In this document: positions 1-6,955 of the stretch, piece by piece | Numbering within the stretch: position 1 is the stretch's first letter | How the letters are laid out: every line of letters begins with the position of its first letter | NCBI GenBank assembly: GCA_047623825.1 | Contig: JBLHOS010000045.1 | Span: 1-24,774 of the forward strand | DNA from: JBLHOS01 sp047623825 | Lineage (GTDB): Bacteria > Pseudomonadota > Alphaproteobacteria > Rhodobacterales > Rhodobacteraceae | DNA: 24,774 nt | Direction: 5' to 3' | Program-made: the position numbers and the translations under genes | Notes under the pieces: generated by a model | What the model was told of the DNA's origin: nothing | Database searches by the model: none | What the model saw: the letters and a program-made list of their open reading frames with translations, nothing else

Positions 1-254
1 TACAATCTGCAATTAATGACGTGTTGGCAGGCGTGCGCGATGTGCCGGCGGGTTTTGTGGGATATCTGGATGCCATTGCTGATGCACTGGCGGGCCGGCC
101 GGGGCGTGAAATTACCTTGGCAGACGGCCGCCGCTCGGTTGAGCTTGTAACGGCGGTTTATGCTGCCGCAAGGTCAGGCGAACGCATCGCTCTACCACTG
201 GGCCCAGACACAGAGCTTTATCAAAGCTGGCTTGCGCCAGAGCCAACAGATTGA
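1..254 (+). CDS. Gfo/Idh/MocA family oxidoreductase, C-terminal fragment (5' end outside the window)
   Basis: The reading frame is open from the first complete codon at position 3 to the TGA at 252-254, so the gene starts left of the window. About 83 C-terminal residues are visible. The segment TLADGRRSVELVTAVYAAAR followed by SGERIALPL is the typical end of a Gfo/Idh/MocA sugar oxidoreductase: the final helix after the substrate domain, then a short strand. The nucleotide-binding domain and catalytic lysine are not visible, so substrate and cofactor cannot be judged. An internal GTG at 21 could be mistaken for a start, but the coding pattern continues upstream of it. It converges with the aldo/keto reductase gene, 67 bases away. 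Two more members of this superfamily lie downstream (3178 and 6956), which points to a sugar-oxidation locus. Confidence 0.75.
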   Translation, partial: QSAINDVLAGVRDVPAGFVGYLDAIADALAGRPGREITLADGRRSVELVTAVYAAARSGERIALPLGPDTELYQSWLAPEPTD

Positions 255-321
255 TGTCAGTTTCGGAGCCTGAAGTCAGACATAAGAGGCGAGCGATGAT
301 CGCGGTTAATGCACCTAGCTC

Positions 322-1215
322 TTAGGCGACCTCATGCCCCAGTGCGGCGGTGTAAATCTCAAACCATGTCTGGCGGTCCATCTCGACCTTGGTGGCATCC
401 GCCATCGTTGCGATTCGGCCAAGATTGTTGGTGCCCAAGACGGGCATGATCCGCGCTGGATGGGCCAAAAGCCATGCAATTGCCACGGCCGTCTGATCAA
501 CATCTTGCGCGTCTGCCACGATCTTTAGCGCGGCCATAACGTCGGTTTGCGCTCCGCCAAACAGCGCGCCACCGGCTAATGGCGACCATGCCATCGGAGC
601 AATGCCTTGTTCCTGCATCCATGCGATATCGCCGTTGGTGAAGGGCTGGTGATGCGCAACGCTGATCTCAATTTGGTTGGTGACCAGCAGGTTGGTCATC
701 GCAGATTGTAGCAACGTCCAATCATGCAACTTGAAGTTCGACACTCCGACACTGCGCACCTTGCCGCTGGCGACCAGATCATCTAGTGCGGCACCAGTTT
801 CAAGGTGGTCCATCATCGGATCGGGGCGGTGGATCAACAGCAGATCAATGTGATTGGTATCCATTGCGTTCAACGAATACTCAACCGATGCGTTAATATG
901 GGCACGGCTGGTGTCATAATATTTGACGCGCGCGGCACTGTGCCGGCCCGCAGGTGCGATGATGCCGCATTTGGTGACGATCTCGACCCTATCGCGCAAA
1001 CCGGGCGCCGCCTTGAAGGCTGCCCCAAGAATATCCTCGGCAATATATCCACCATAAATGTCGGCCTGATCCATGGTTGTGATGCCTTGATCCAGGCACG
1101 CCTCAACCTTGGCCTGCACATGGGCCGCTGAGGTGTCTTCATCATCGCCAACGCGCCACATGCCGTAAACGATGCGCGATAGGCTTAGGTCTTCTGTCAG
1201 GGCGATGCGATCCAT
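322..1215 (-). CDS. Aldo/keto reductase (YdhF/SmoB-like)
   Basis: A 297-residue NAD(P)H-dependent oxidoreductase of the aldo/keto reductase (TIM-barrel) superfamily, predicted cytoplasmic. The catalytic tetrad is visible: Asp49 and Tyr54 in MDQADIYGGY, Lys82 in IVTKCGI, and His129 in LLLIHRPDP. The C-terminal part carries the usual cofactor-binding stretch (MPVLGTNNLGRI). The length is normal for the YdhF-type subgroup. The ATG at 1215-1213 overlaps the TAA of the upstream monooxygenase gene (TAATG), so the two are almost certainly co-translated. In the published sulfo-ASMO route for sulfoquinovose, an aldo/keto reductase (SmoB) reduces the 6-oxo-glucose made by the monooxygenase SmoC to glucose. 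The gene pairing here fits that role, but this is inference from context. Family assignment is secure; the substrate is not known. Confidence 0.9.
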   Translation of the reverse strand: MDRIALTEDLSLSRIVYGMWRVGDDEDTSAAHVQAKVEACLDQGITTMDQADIYGGYIAEDILGAAFKAAPGLRDRVEIVTKCGIIAPAGRHSAARVKYYDTSRAHINASVEYSLNAMDTNHIDLLLIHRPDPMMDHLETGAALDDLVASGKVRSVGVSNFKLHDWTLLQSAMTNLLVTNQIEISVAHHQPFTNGDIAWMQEQGIAPMAWSPLAGGALFGGAQTDVMAALKIVADAQDVDQTAVAIAWLLAHPARIMPVLGTNNLGRIATMADATKVEMDRQTWFEIYTAALGHEVA

Positions 1216-2369
1216 TAGCGGCGGTCTCCTGCGCCAAGTGGCGTCATTGGGGTTTGGGTTGGGACCCGTCCATAGGCTTGGGGTAACGAACAGGTCTTAA
1301 GGTGTGGCATGACCCTTTGCCCGAAGCTTTTGCATTCGTCCAGATGTGGATAGCCTGAGAAGATGAACGAGCGGATGCCCATTTTTTGGTAGGCCTCAAT
1401 TTCCGACAGAACTTGATCTGTAGAGCCGACCAAAGCCGCGCCGCAACCAGACCGAGCGCGTCCGATACCTGTCCACAAATGTGGCTCAATATATCCGAAT
1501 TTATCGGCCAGTTCGCGCGCGCGCGCCTGATGGCTGACCCCTAGTGAAATGCTGTCATGGGCGCGGTCACGGATCAGTTTACCATATTCATCATCCAGTT
1601 CTGCGACCAGATGCTCGGCATATTCGCGGGCCTCAATCTCAGTATCGCGCACAATCATGTGGACGCGCAGACCGTAGTCCAGCGTGCGGCCATAGTCTGT
1701 AGCGCGCTCATGTACCGCCTTCATCCGTTCGGCGATATTTTCCTTTGGCTCCGGCCACATCAGATAGACATCGCAATGCTGCGCACACAGATCCAGAGCC
1801 GCCGGGGAATAGCCGCCAAAATACAGCAGTGGCCCACCGATTTGGTAGGGTTTGGCGGGATCGGTCGTCAGCCCTTCGAAGGTGTAGACCTGCCCCTGAT
1901 AGTTGATTTCATCCTGGGTCCAGGCCTGTTTCAAGATCTCAACCACCTCGCGGGACCGTTGATACCGAAATGCGCTGTCGGCAACTTCACCGGGGAAGTC
2001 GGATGAGATGATATTGACTGTAAGCCTACCCTTTAGCATGTGGTCAAGCGTCGCCAATGTGCGCGCCAGCATGATCGGTTGCATCTCACCGCAGCGCACG
2101 GCGGCCAGCATGTTGATCTTGTCGGTGATCGGCGCACACCCTGCCACAAACGACAGTGTGTCTTGCCCGACCTGATACGATGAGGGGCACAGGATGTTGC
2201 GAAAGCCTTGGGTCTCGGCCTCTTTCAGAATGCCGGAGCAATGTTCCCAGCTGGATCGAAGTGCGCCATTGGGCACGCCCAAATACTCATAATCGTCTGA
2301 ACATAGGGCGGCGAACCATGAGACTTCCAACGCATCAAGGTCAGCGGATGTAACTGGAACAACTGTCAT
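1215..2369 (-). CDS. SsuD-like LLM-class flavin-dependent monooxygenase (sulfonate or sulfosugar monooxygenase candidate)
   Basis: A 384-residue luciferase-like (LLM) FMNH2-dependent monooxygenase, similar along its length to alkanesulfonate monooxygenase SsuD. Such enzymes cleave C-S bonds with O2 and release sulfite plus an aldehyde. Matching blocks include LLYFGGYSPAALDL (SsuD LYFGGSSDVAQEL), GLRVHMIVRD (holding the Arg/His pair of SsuD's active site), WTGIGRARSGCGAALVG and FSGYPHLDE (the SsuD active-site Tyr region). The Cys of SsuD's N-terminal region (GRSCED) is not conserved, suggesting a different substrate. The ATG at 2369 is chosen because GGGAGGG lies four bases upstream; a longer form from 2408 is possible but lacks such a site. 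The stop overlaps the start of the aldo/keto reductase. A divergent GntR gene and the YeiH-type exporter nearby suit a sulfite-releasing enzyme. No flavin reductase partner is visible. The family call is strong; sulfoquinovose is a hypothesis. Confidence 0.85.
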   Translation of the reverse strand: MTVVPVTSADLDALEVSWFAALCSDDYEYLGVPNGALRSSWEHCSGILKEAETQGFRNILCPSSYQVGQDTLSFVAGCAPITDKINMLAAVRCGEMQPIMLARTLATLDHMLKGRLTVNIISSDFPGEVADSAFRYQRSREVVEILKQAWTQDEINYQGQVYTFEGLTTDPAKPYQIGGPLLYFGGYSPAALDLCAQHCDVYLMWPEPKENIAERMKAVHERATDYGRTLDYGLRVHMIVRDTEIEAREYAEHLVAELDDEYGKLIRDRAHDSISLGVSHQARARELADKFGYIEPHLWTGIGRARSGCGAALVGSTDQVLSEIEAYQKMGIRSFIFSGYPHLDECKSFGQRVMPHLKTCSLPQAYGRVPTQTPMTPLGAGDRR

Positions 2370-2467
2370 CGAACCCTCCCAAGATTGCAGTTCAGGCTTG
2401 CGTAGCACTGCAAGTCATGTAGATCAATAGTGTATCAATTTGGGATCTGGCTGCGGGAGGCCAATTT
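2370..2467. promoter_or_regulatory. Divergent promoter region between the monooxygenase and GntR genes
   Basis: This 98-base gap separates two divergent transcription units and should hold both promoters and a GntR operator. ATCAAT occurs twice (2423-2428 and 2434-2439), exactly 11 bases apart, about one helical turn. On the minus strand TTGATC and TACGCA with 17 bases between them make a weak candidate promoter. GGGAGG at 2455-2460 is the ribosome-binding site of the GntR gene. The operator assignment is speculative. Confidence 0.4.
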
Positions 2468-3169
2468 ATGCCATCAGCGGGATCTCTACCCCTTTTCCAA
2501 CAGATTTCAGAGCTGTTGATCCGTGAAATCGCCTCGGGTCGGATGCAAGACGGGGAGCGCTTTGCGCCTGAGAGGGATCTGGCTAAAACACTTGGTGTCT
2601 CTGTCGGGACCTTGCGAAAGTCATTGGCTGACCTTGAGGCGCGTGGTCTGCTCGATCGGCGCCAAGGGTCCGGTAACTACGTCCGAGCCCAAAATGACGC
2701 TACCGGAGTTTATGCGTTCTTCCGGGTTGAGCTGCTGGCGGGTGGTGGTCTGCCGACGGCCCGCATTTTGGATATCAAGCGGCTACCAAAATCTGCTGAT
2801 CTGCCGAAATTTGGCACCTCAACGCAGGCGCATCGGATCCGCCGGTTGCGGTCACTAAATGGCATTCCGGTCGCGTTGGAGGAAATCTGGCTGGACGGCG
2901 ATTGCGTTGCCGAGATTTCCAAACAAGATCTTTCCGAGTCCCTTTACCTCTACTACAGACGTGCTTTGGGGCTGTGGGTAATGCGCGCCGATGACACCGT
3001 CGGCCTTGGCACCGTCCCGAATTGGACACCATCCGAATTTACGCTGCAAGCGGGCGTCGCGACTGTGCAGATCGATCGGCTAAGTTGGTCCCAAACCGGT
3101 GCGGCGATTGAGGCATCGCGCAGTTGGATTGATACAAGCAAAGCGCGCTATATTGCGCGTCTAAGATAG
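2468..3169 (+). CDS. GntR-family transcriptional regulator, HutC subfamily (UTRA domain)
   Basis: A 233-residue regulator. Residues about 8-72 form the GntR winged helix-turn-helix: PLFQQISELLIREIASGRMQ, then PERDLAKTLGVSVGTLRKSL and a wing ending RRQGSGNYV. The rest fits a UTRA ligand-binding domain (R-R-L-R-SLNGIPVALEEIWLD and a late strand before ASRSWIDT). UTRA regulators usually sense small sugars, sugar phosphates or acids and repress divergent or neighbouring operons. GGGAGG seven bases before the ATG supports this start. It is divergent from the monooxygenase/aldo-keto reductase pair and eight bases upstream of an oxidoreductase gene, so it probably controls both units. The effector is unknown; an intermediate of the nearby pathway is the natural guess. 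Confidence 0.9.
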   Translation: MPSAGSLPLFQQISELLIREIASGRMQDGERFAPERDLAKTLGVSVGTLRKSLADLEARGLLDRRQGSGNYVRAQNDATGVYAFFRVELLAGGGLPTARILDIKRLPKSADLPKFGTSTQAHRIRRLRSLNGIPVALEEIWLDGDCVAEISKQDLSESLYLYYRRALGLWVMRADDTVGLGTVPNWTPSEFTLQAGVATVQIDRLSWSQTGAAIEASRSWIDTSKARYIARLR

Positions 3170-3177
3170 GGGCCGAG

Positions 3178-4269
3178 ATGGCTGAGTTGATACATTACGG
3201 GCTGATCGGCTGCGGCATGATGGGGCAAGAGCATATCCGCAATATCCAGTTGTTGCCCGAAACTCGTATCACGGCGATTTTTGAACCTGATACAGGCATG
3301 CGCGCCAAGGCGGCGGCACTGGTGCCGGACGTCAAATTCTACGACAGCATCGCGGATCTATTGGCTGTGCCCCAACTTGGCGCGTTGGTGATCACGTCGC
3401 CAAACCACTTGCATCTGCGCCAACTCGAAGAGATCGCGGCCACCCGTGCGCTGCCGATCCTTGTCGAAAAACCGCTTTACACGGACCCTGATGACGCGGC
3501 GCGTTTGGACGCGTTCAGGGCCAGTTACTCCGCACCCGTCTGGGTCGCGATGGAATACCGCTATATGCCCCCGATCGCAGCTTTTCTGGCGCAGGCGGCC
3601 ATGGCGACAGGTGGCATTCAAATGCTGAGTATTCGCGAACACCGCTTTCCGTTCTTGGCCAAAGTTGGCGACTGGAACCGGTTCAACCGCAACTCTGGCG
3701 GCACGTTGGTCGAAAAATGCTGTCATTTCTTTGATCTGATGCGCCTTGCAATCGGATCTGAACCGGTGCGTGTCATGGCCAGCGCTGGGCAAGCGGTCAA
3801 CCATTTGGATGAACGCTATGATGGCGCGGTGCCTGATATTTGGGACCATGGCTATGTGATTGTTGATTTTGCCAATGGTGCGCGCGCTATGCTGGAGCTG
3901 TGTATGTTCGCCGAGGGCGCACGCTACCAAGAAGAAGTCTCAGCCGTCGGACCAAAGGGTAAGATTGAGGCGTTTGTCCCGGGGCCGGGTCGGTTCTGGC
4001 CCGTCGATCTGGGGGCAGCGCCAGTTCCCAAAGTTGTTTTGAGCCCACGTGCACCCAAAGGCCCTTCTGAGATCGAAATTCCAGTCGACCCGGACCTTTT
4101 GGAGGCCGGTGACCACAACGGCTCAACCTTTTATCAGCATCAGCTATTCTTGCAGGTGGTTCGGGGAGAAGGCGCTGTTCAGGTCAGTCTTGAGGATGGT
4201 GCTGTGGCCGTTCGAATGGGTCAGGCGGCGCAACAATCAGCGATCAGCGGACAGGCTGTCATGCTATAA
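3178..4269 (+). CDS. Gfo/Idh/MocA family sugar oxidoreductase
   Basis: A 363-residue NAD(P)-dependent oxidoreductase. The N-terminal Rossmann fold shows GLIGCGMMG (glycines at 11, 13 and 16). Lys98 in VEKPL is the family's conserved catalytic lysine. The second catalytic block reads SGGTLVEKCCHFFDLMR, with Lys180, His183 and Asp186 in place of the commoner DxGxH arrangement; this variant occurs in a subset of myo-inositol-dehydrogenase-like enzymes. An acidic residue (Glu36, IFEPD) at the end of the second strand suggests preference for NAD. The gene starts eight bases after the GntR stop, so the two form one unit. It may oxidise a sugar or sugar acid linked to the divergent monooxygenase pathway. 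Superfamily is certain; substrate is unknown. Confidence 0.9.
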   Translation: MAELIHYGLIGCGMMGQEHIRNIQLLPETRITAIFEPDTGMRAKAAALVPDVKFYDSIADLLAVPQLGALVITSPNHLHLRQLEEIAATRALPILVEKPLYTDPDDAARLDAFRASYSAPVWVAMEYRYMPPIAAFLAQAAMATGGIQMLSIREHRFPFLAKVGDWNRFNRNSGGTLVEKCCHFFDLMRLAIGSEPVRVMASAGQAVNHLDERYDGAVPDIWDHGYVIVDFANGARAMLELCMFAEGARYQEEVSAVGPKGKIEAFVPGPGRFWPVDLGAAPVPKVVLSPRAPKGPSEIEIPVDPDLLEAGDHNGSTFYQHQLFLQVVRGEGAVQVSLEDGAVAVRMGQAAQQSAISGQAVML

Positions 4270-4513
4270 GGGTTCACCTTATGGTGGATGTGGCGTGTTG
4301 ATACAATTTTTGGGGGTGGTCACAGAGGGGGCGGTCTTTTTAAGGCAGGGTTGCAGCGTGGCTATAGTGTCTGTGGCGGCCAGACATCGTGCTAGATGAT
4401 GGAATAATCTTGATTTATTTCGACGTTCTAAACCGACAAGGCCAAGGGTGGACATGGGATGACTCGGCAAATGTGACCCCACTAATTTTGCTGACCAAGG
4501 GACAGGATCCAGA
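4270..4513. other. Intergenic stretch upstream of the YeiH-type gene, no gene seen
   Basis: No reading frame here has recognisable protein features. AGGA at 4504-4507, six bases before the ATG at 4514, is the likely ribosome-binding site. There is no clear terminator after the oxidoreductase gene (stop at 4267-4269), so the exporter gene may be read through from the GntR unit or have its own promoter in this stretch. A TTGATACAA at 4298-4306 loosely resembles the GntR upstream region, but a match this short is expected by chance. Confidence 0.4.
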
Positions 4514-5503
4514 ATGTTTTCAACGCTCCGTGCGCAGATTTCCGAACGGATAGGTGGTATCTTTTTGGCGCTGATGATCGCGGCCGCTGCCCAGTTTCTG
4601 TCAGAACATTACGGCGCGCCTGCGATGTTATTCGCGCTTTTGATCGGCATGGCGTTTCATCATTTGGCGGTAGAGCCGCGGACTGCGACCGGCATTGCCT
4701 TCAGCTCCACAACGCTGCTTCGCCTCGGGGTGGCGGCACTTGGTCTGCGGCTTAGCTTTTCGGATATAGCCAGTCTTGGTTGGCCGCCCGTGGTTGCGGT
4801 GATTGGGCTTACTTTGGCGACATTGGGGGTGGGAGCACTTTTGGCCCGTGCAATGGGACGTTCGCTTGGCTTTGGACTTTTGACGGGCGGTGCAGTTGCG
4901 ATCTGTGGCGCGTCTGCCGCCCTTGCAATCGCCGCTGTTTTACCAAAGCGAGACGCCGAGGAACGCGACGTTCTGTTCACGGTGGTTGGGGTTACGACCT
5001 TATCGACGGTGGCGATGGTTCTTTATCCAATTCTCTTCGGACAATTCGATTTTTCGCCACTTCAATCTGGCTTTTTGATCGGGTCGACTATCCATGATGT
5101 GGCGCAAGTTGTGGGCGCGGGGTATTCGATGGGCGAGGAAACCGGTGATATCGCGACCTATGTCAAATTACAGCGGGTCGCGCTTTTGCCTGTGGTCCTG
5201 ATCATCATCATGTTCGTGTTTCGCGGGCGGGGCGGGCAGGGCGGTGTCGGCCTGCCATGGTTCTTGGTCGCGTTTGTCGTGTTGGTTTTGGTGGGCAATA
5301 CCGGGATGGTGCCCGCACCTGTTGTCGAACTGGTCAACACAATATCGAGGCTGTTACTTTTGACTGCCATTGCCGCACTTGGGGTCAAAACCTCCCTTGG
5401 AGAGATGGCCGCAGTTGGGCCGCGTCACGCCGTCGTAATTGTCGGCGCGACGCTGTTCTTACTGTTGGCTGCCTTGACGGTTGAACTGACCATTCTGACC
5501 TGA
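4514..5503 (+). CDS. yeiH: YeiH/UPF0324 family membrane protein, putative sulfite/sulfate exporter
   Basis: A 329-residue inner-membrane protein with about ten to eleven hydrophobic segments spread over its whole length (for example residues 17-33, 91-112, 215-230 and 247-264). Family marks include TTLLRLGVAALGLRLSF, GGAVAICGASAALAIA and IGSTIHDVAQVVGAG, which are characteristic of the YeiH/UPF0324 (COG2855) family. Members are annotated as putative sulfate exporters, and a homologue (SuyZ) is the candidate sulfite exporter in some sulfonate-degrading alphaproteobacteria; transport is inferred rather than proven for most. The LysR gene usually found beside yeiH is absent. Its place near an SsuD-like monooxygenase suggests removal of sulfite made during desulfonation. 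The TGA directly abuts the stop of the opposing gene with no spacer. Confidence 0.85.
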   Translation: MFSTLRAQISERIGGIFLALMIAAAAQFLSEHYGAPAMLFALLIGMAFHHLAVEPRTATGIAFSSTTLLRLGVAALGLRLSFSDIASLGWPPVVAVIGLTLATLGVGALLARAMGRSLGFGLLTGGAVAICGASAALAIAAVLPKRDAEERDVLFTVVGVTTLSTVAMVLYPILFGQFDFSPLQSGFLIGSTIHDVAQVVGAGYSMGEETGDIATYVKLQRVALLPVVLIIIMFVFRGRGGQGGVGLPWFLVAFVVLVLVGNTGMVPAPVVELVNTISRLLLLTAIAALGVKTSLGEMAAVGPRHAVVIVGATLFLLLAALTVELTILT

Positions 5504-6418
5504 CTAGCGAACGACGATCTTTTTCACTGTTTTCTGGCTTAAAACTGGCCAGCTTCCGGGGGTGATCGCAACACTTGTCTGTTGTTCGACCGTGTCGTCG
5601 CCATAGATGATATCCAAATCAAAGATGCCTGACAGCTCGGTAAAACTCGGCTGATCAGCCGTGCGGGTCAGCGCGCCCCCGGTCGATAAGATTATTGAAG
5701 TAGGGGTAGAGGCCTGCTCAACCTGTGCGCCCAACAAAACGATGTCATCGCCGAATGTCCCTGATTGCGGGCCAAGCCCGATTTGGACCGAACCGGTGAT
5801 GTTGGCATCCAGTCTGAGTTGCAGCCGGTGGGTCACACCGTCGGCCAGAATGTCCTGTCCCAAATCGGTCAAAACCTCGCTTGCTGTGCCATTTGGGGCC
5901 AGTGTGCCTGGTGATCCTGCAAATCGACGTGTCCCGCCTGTCAAGCCACTGACAGTCAGCCGCAGCGTTGCGGCTGAGCCTGCACGGTAAAACAATGTCA
6001 CCACATATGAAGTGCCAGAAATTGCCGCAAACGCGCTGCGCATCCGTGCCCAGGTGTTGCCGACAGAGGCAACCCGGACCCCGGGAAACGTGCCTAAAGC
6101 ATTCAGATCAAGAGACGTCAGTGTTGCATCCGAAACGTCCCATGTCGCGATGTTAGCAACCGTATCGGGCAAAAGGTTTGTTGCAGACCCCTCTAGCAGC
6201 AAACCCAATGGCCCCCCCGTGACCGGGTCATAGGTAAACCTAGGTGCGTCGGCTGGGTGCGCGAGCAGCACAGCAGATGGTCCAAAAGACCAGGCCGAAC
6301 TTGTGCGCGAAAAGTTGATGCCACCGGGCAATATTGGCCCATCCAATTCATAAATCTGGACGTTAGCACGGCGGCGGTGAATGGCGGGGGAACCAAAGGA
6401 CAGATCATATCCAAGCAT
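5504..6418 (-). CDS. ghsB: Phage/GTA head-spike fibre-like protein (GhsB-like)
   Basis: A 304-residue protein, rich in Gly, Thr, Ser and Leu and mostly predicted beta-strand, without a signal peptide. FTYDPVTGGPLGLLLEGSAT followed by NLL is the hallmark of phage spike/tail-fibre proteins, and the block LGAQVEQASTPTSIILSTGG followed by ALTRTADQ is the matching end of a carbohydrate-binding jelly-roll (LamG/concanavalin-like) domain. It begins two bases after the stop of the small gene at 6421-6684, forming a two-gene unit. In Rhodobacter capsulatus the GTA head-spike genes rcc01079-rcc01080 (ghsA-ghsB) are arranged this way, away from the main GTA cluster, and are linked to binding of capsule polysaccharide on recipient cells. 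The alternative is a remnant prophage gene. The phage/GTA-type structural call is firm; orthology to GhsB is likely but not proven here. Confidence 0.7.
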   Translation of the reverse strand: MLGYDLSFGSPAIHRRRANVQIYELDGPILPGGINFSRTSSAWSFGPSAVLLAHPADAPRFTYDPVTGGPLGLLLEGSATNLLPDTVANIATWDVSDATLTSLDLNALGTFPGVRVASVGNTWARMRSAFAAISGTSYVVTLFYRAGSAATLRLTVSGLTGGTRRFAGSPGTLAPNGTASEVLTDLGQDILADGVTHRLQLRLDANITGSVQIGLGPQSGTFGDDIVLLGAQVEQASTPTSIILSTGGALTRTADQPSFTELSGIFDLDIIYGDDTVEQQTSVAITPGSWPVLSQKTVKKIVVR

Positions 6419-6420
6419 GA

Positions 6421-6684
6421 TCAGACCGTAAACGCATGGATGCCAGTGGCGGTTGTGCCGGTTGCCAAAACCCGGCGCACGCCTGTGGGAAGAATGGCAA
6501 AATCGCCTAATGTCACGGTCCGGGTTGAGCCTTTTTCGCTAACAAAAGTGACTGCGCCACCGGATTCGACATAGAGAGCCATTGCGACATTTGGCAGGTC
6601 TGCGCTGTCGTTAGGGCCCACTGGCTCAAGATCTCGGGAGGGGCCGTTCAGGGGCAGTGCACGATTCTGAAAGGGATTGCTCAT
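6421..6684 (-). CDS. ghsA: GTA head-spike base protein, Rcc01079-like (GhsA-like)
   Basis: An 87-residue protein beginning MSNPFQNRALPLNGPSRDLE and ending VRRVLATGTTATGIHAFTV. I recognise this as the small spike-base family (RCAP_Rcc01079 type) widespread in Rhodobacterales and linked to gene transfer agent head spikes. The central part (VAMALYVESGGAVTFVSEKG, then TVTLGDFAILP) looks like a compact beta-barrel. There is no signal peptide or membrane segment. AAGGA seven bases before the ATG supports the start. It is the first gene of a pair with the fibre-like gene. The GTA capsid and tail genes are not in the window, as expected for a satellite GTA locus. A prophage remnant is the alternative. 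Confidence 0.72.
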   Translation of the reverse strand: MSNPFQNRALPLNGPSRDLEPVGPNDSADLPNVAMALYVESGGAVTFVSEKGSTRTVTLGDFAILPTGVRRVLATGTTATGIHAFTV

Positions 6685-6831
6685 GTGTCGTCCTTTACTC
6701 TGTGGAATGCCCGAAAGAGCCGGACAGATTGGTTAACAGGCTTATAGGGCGGTAATGGTTTCGAAGGATTGAACCGCTGGAACGGGGGATCGGTTGATTT
6801 GGGAACAGCTGCAGGATCGCTGCGCGTTTTC

Positions 6832-6860
6832 TTGATGGCCCAATACGTAAGAAATTATTT
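6832..6860 (+). promoter_or_regulatory. Candidate promoter of the large sugar operon
   Basis: TTGATG at 6832-6837 (-35-like) is followed after 17 bases by TTATTT at 6855-6860 (a weak -10-like match). Transcription would start near 6867, upstream of both LacI-type palindromes, so a bound repressor could block elongation or promoter clearance. The -10 match is poor, so confidence is low. The rest of 6685-6955 also carries the upstream region of the ghsA-like gene on the other strand. Confidence 0.3.
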
Positions 6861-6881
6861 TAATCGATTCCCTATTGAGGT

Positions 6882-6897
6882 TTTGGAACGATCCAAA
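6882..6897. promoter_or_regulatory. Putative LacI-family operator 1
   Basis: TTTGGAACGATCCAAA is a 16-base palindrome with a single mismatched pair and a central CG, the usual form of LacI-family operators. It lies 59 bases before the start of the first operon gene. A second copy of the core follows 34 bases downstream. The LacI regulator encoded at 21145-22164 in the same operon is the obvious candidate to bind it. Confidence 0.55.
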
Positions 6898-6917
6898 TAC
6901 CGTAGCCTTCGATTGTT

Positions 6918-6929
6918 TGGAACGGTCCA
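6918..6929. promoter_or_regulatory. Putative LacI-family operator 2
   Basis: TGGAACGGTCCA is a 12-base palindrome with one mismatched pair. It shares TGGAACG and TCCA with operator 1 at the same spacing. The centres are 34 bases apart, about three helical turns, so two dimers would sit on the same face of the DNA. It lies 26 bases before the start codon and before the ribosome-binding site. Confidence 0.5.
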
Positions 6930-6955
6930 TACTTTGACGCTAGGGGAGAGTTGTG

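Noticed and set aside
3358..3930. A 190-codon open frame on the minus strand
   Set aside because: It is antisense to the Gfo/Idh/MocA gene at 3178, which carries all family motifs; the translation has no recognisable features.
4298..4306. TTGATACAA, sharing TGTATCAA (opposite strand) with the GntR upstream region at 2431-2438
   Set aside because: An 8-base match between two intergenic stretches of this size is likely by chance, so it is not claimed as a shared operator.
6750..6785. A tRNA-like look (GGTTTCGAAGGATTGAACC) and a TGGAACGG half-site
   Set aside because: No cloverleaf or acceptor stem can be drawn, and the half-site has no matching partner arm, so neither a tRNA remnant nor a third operator is supported.
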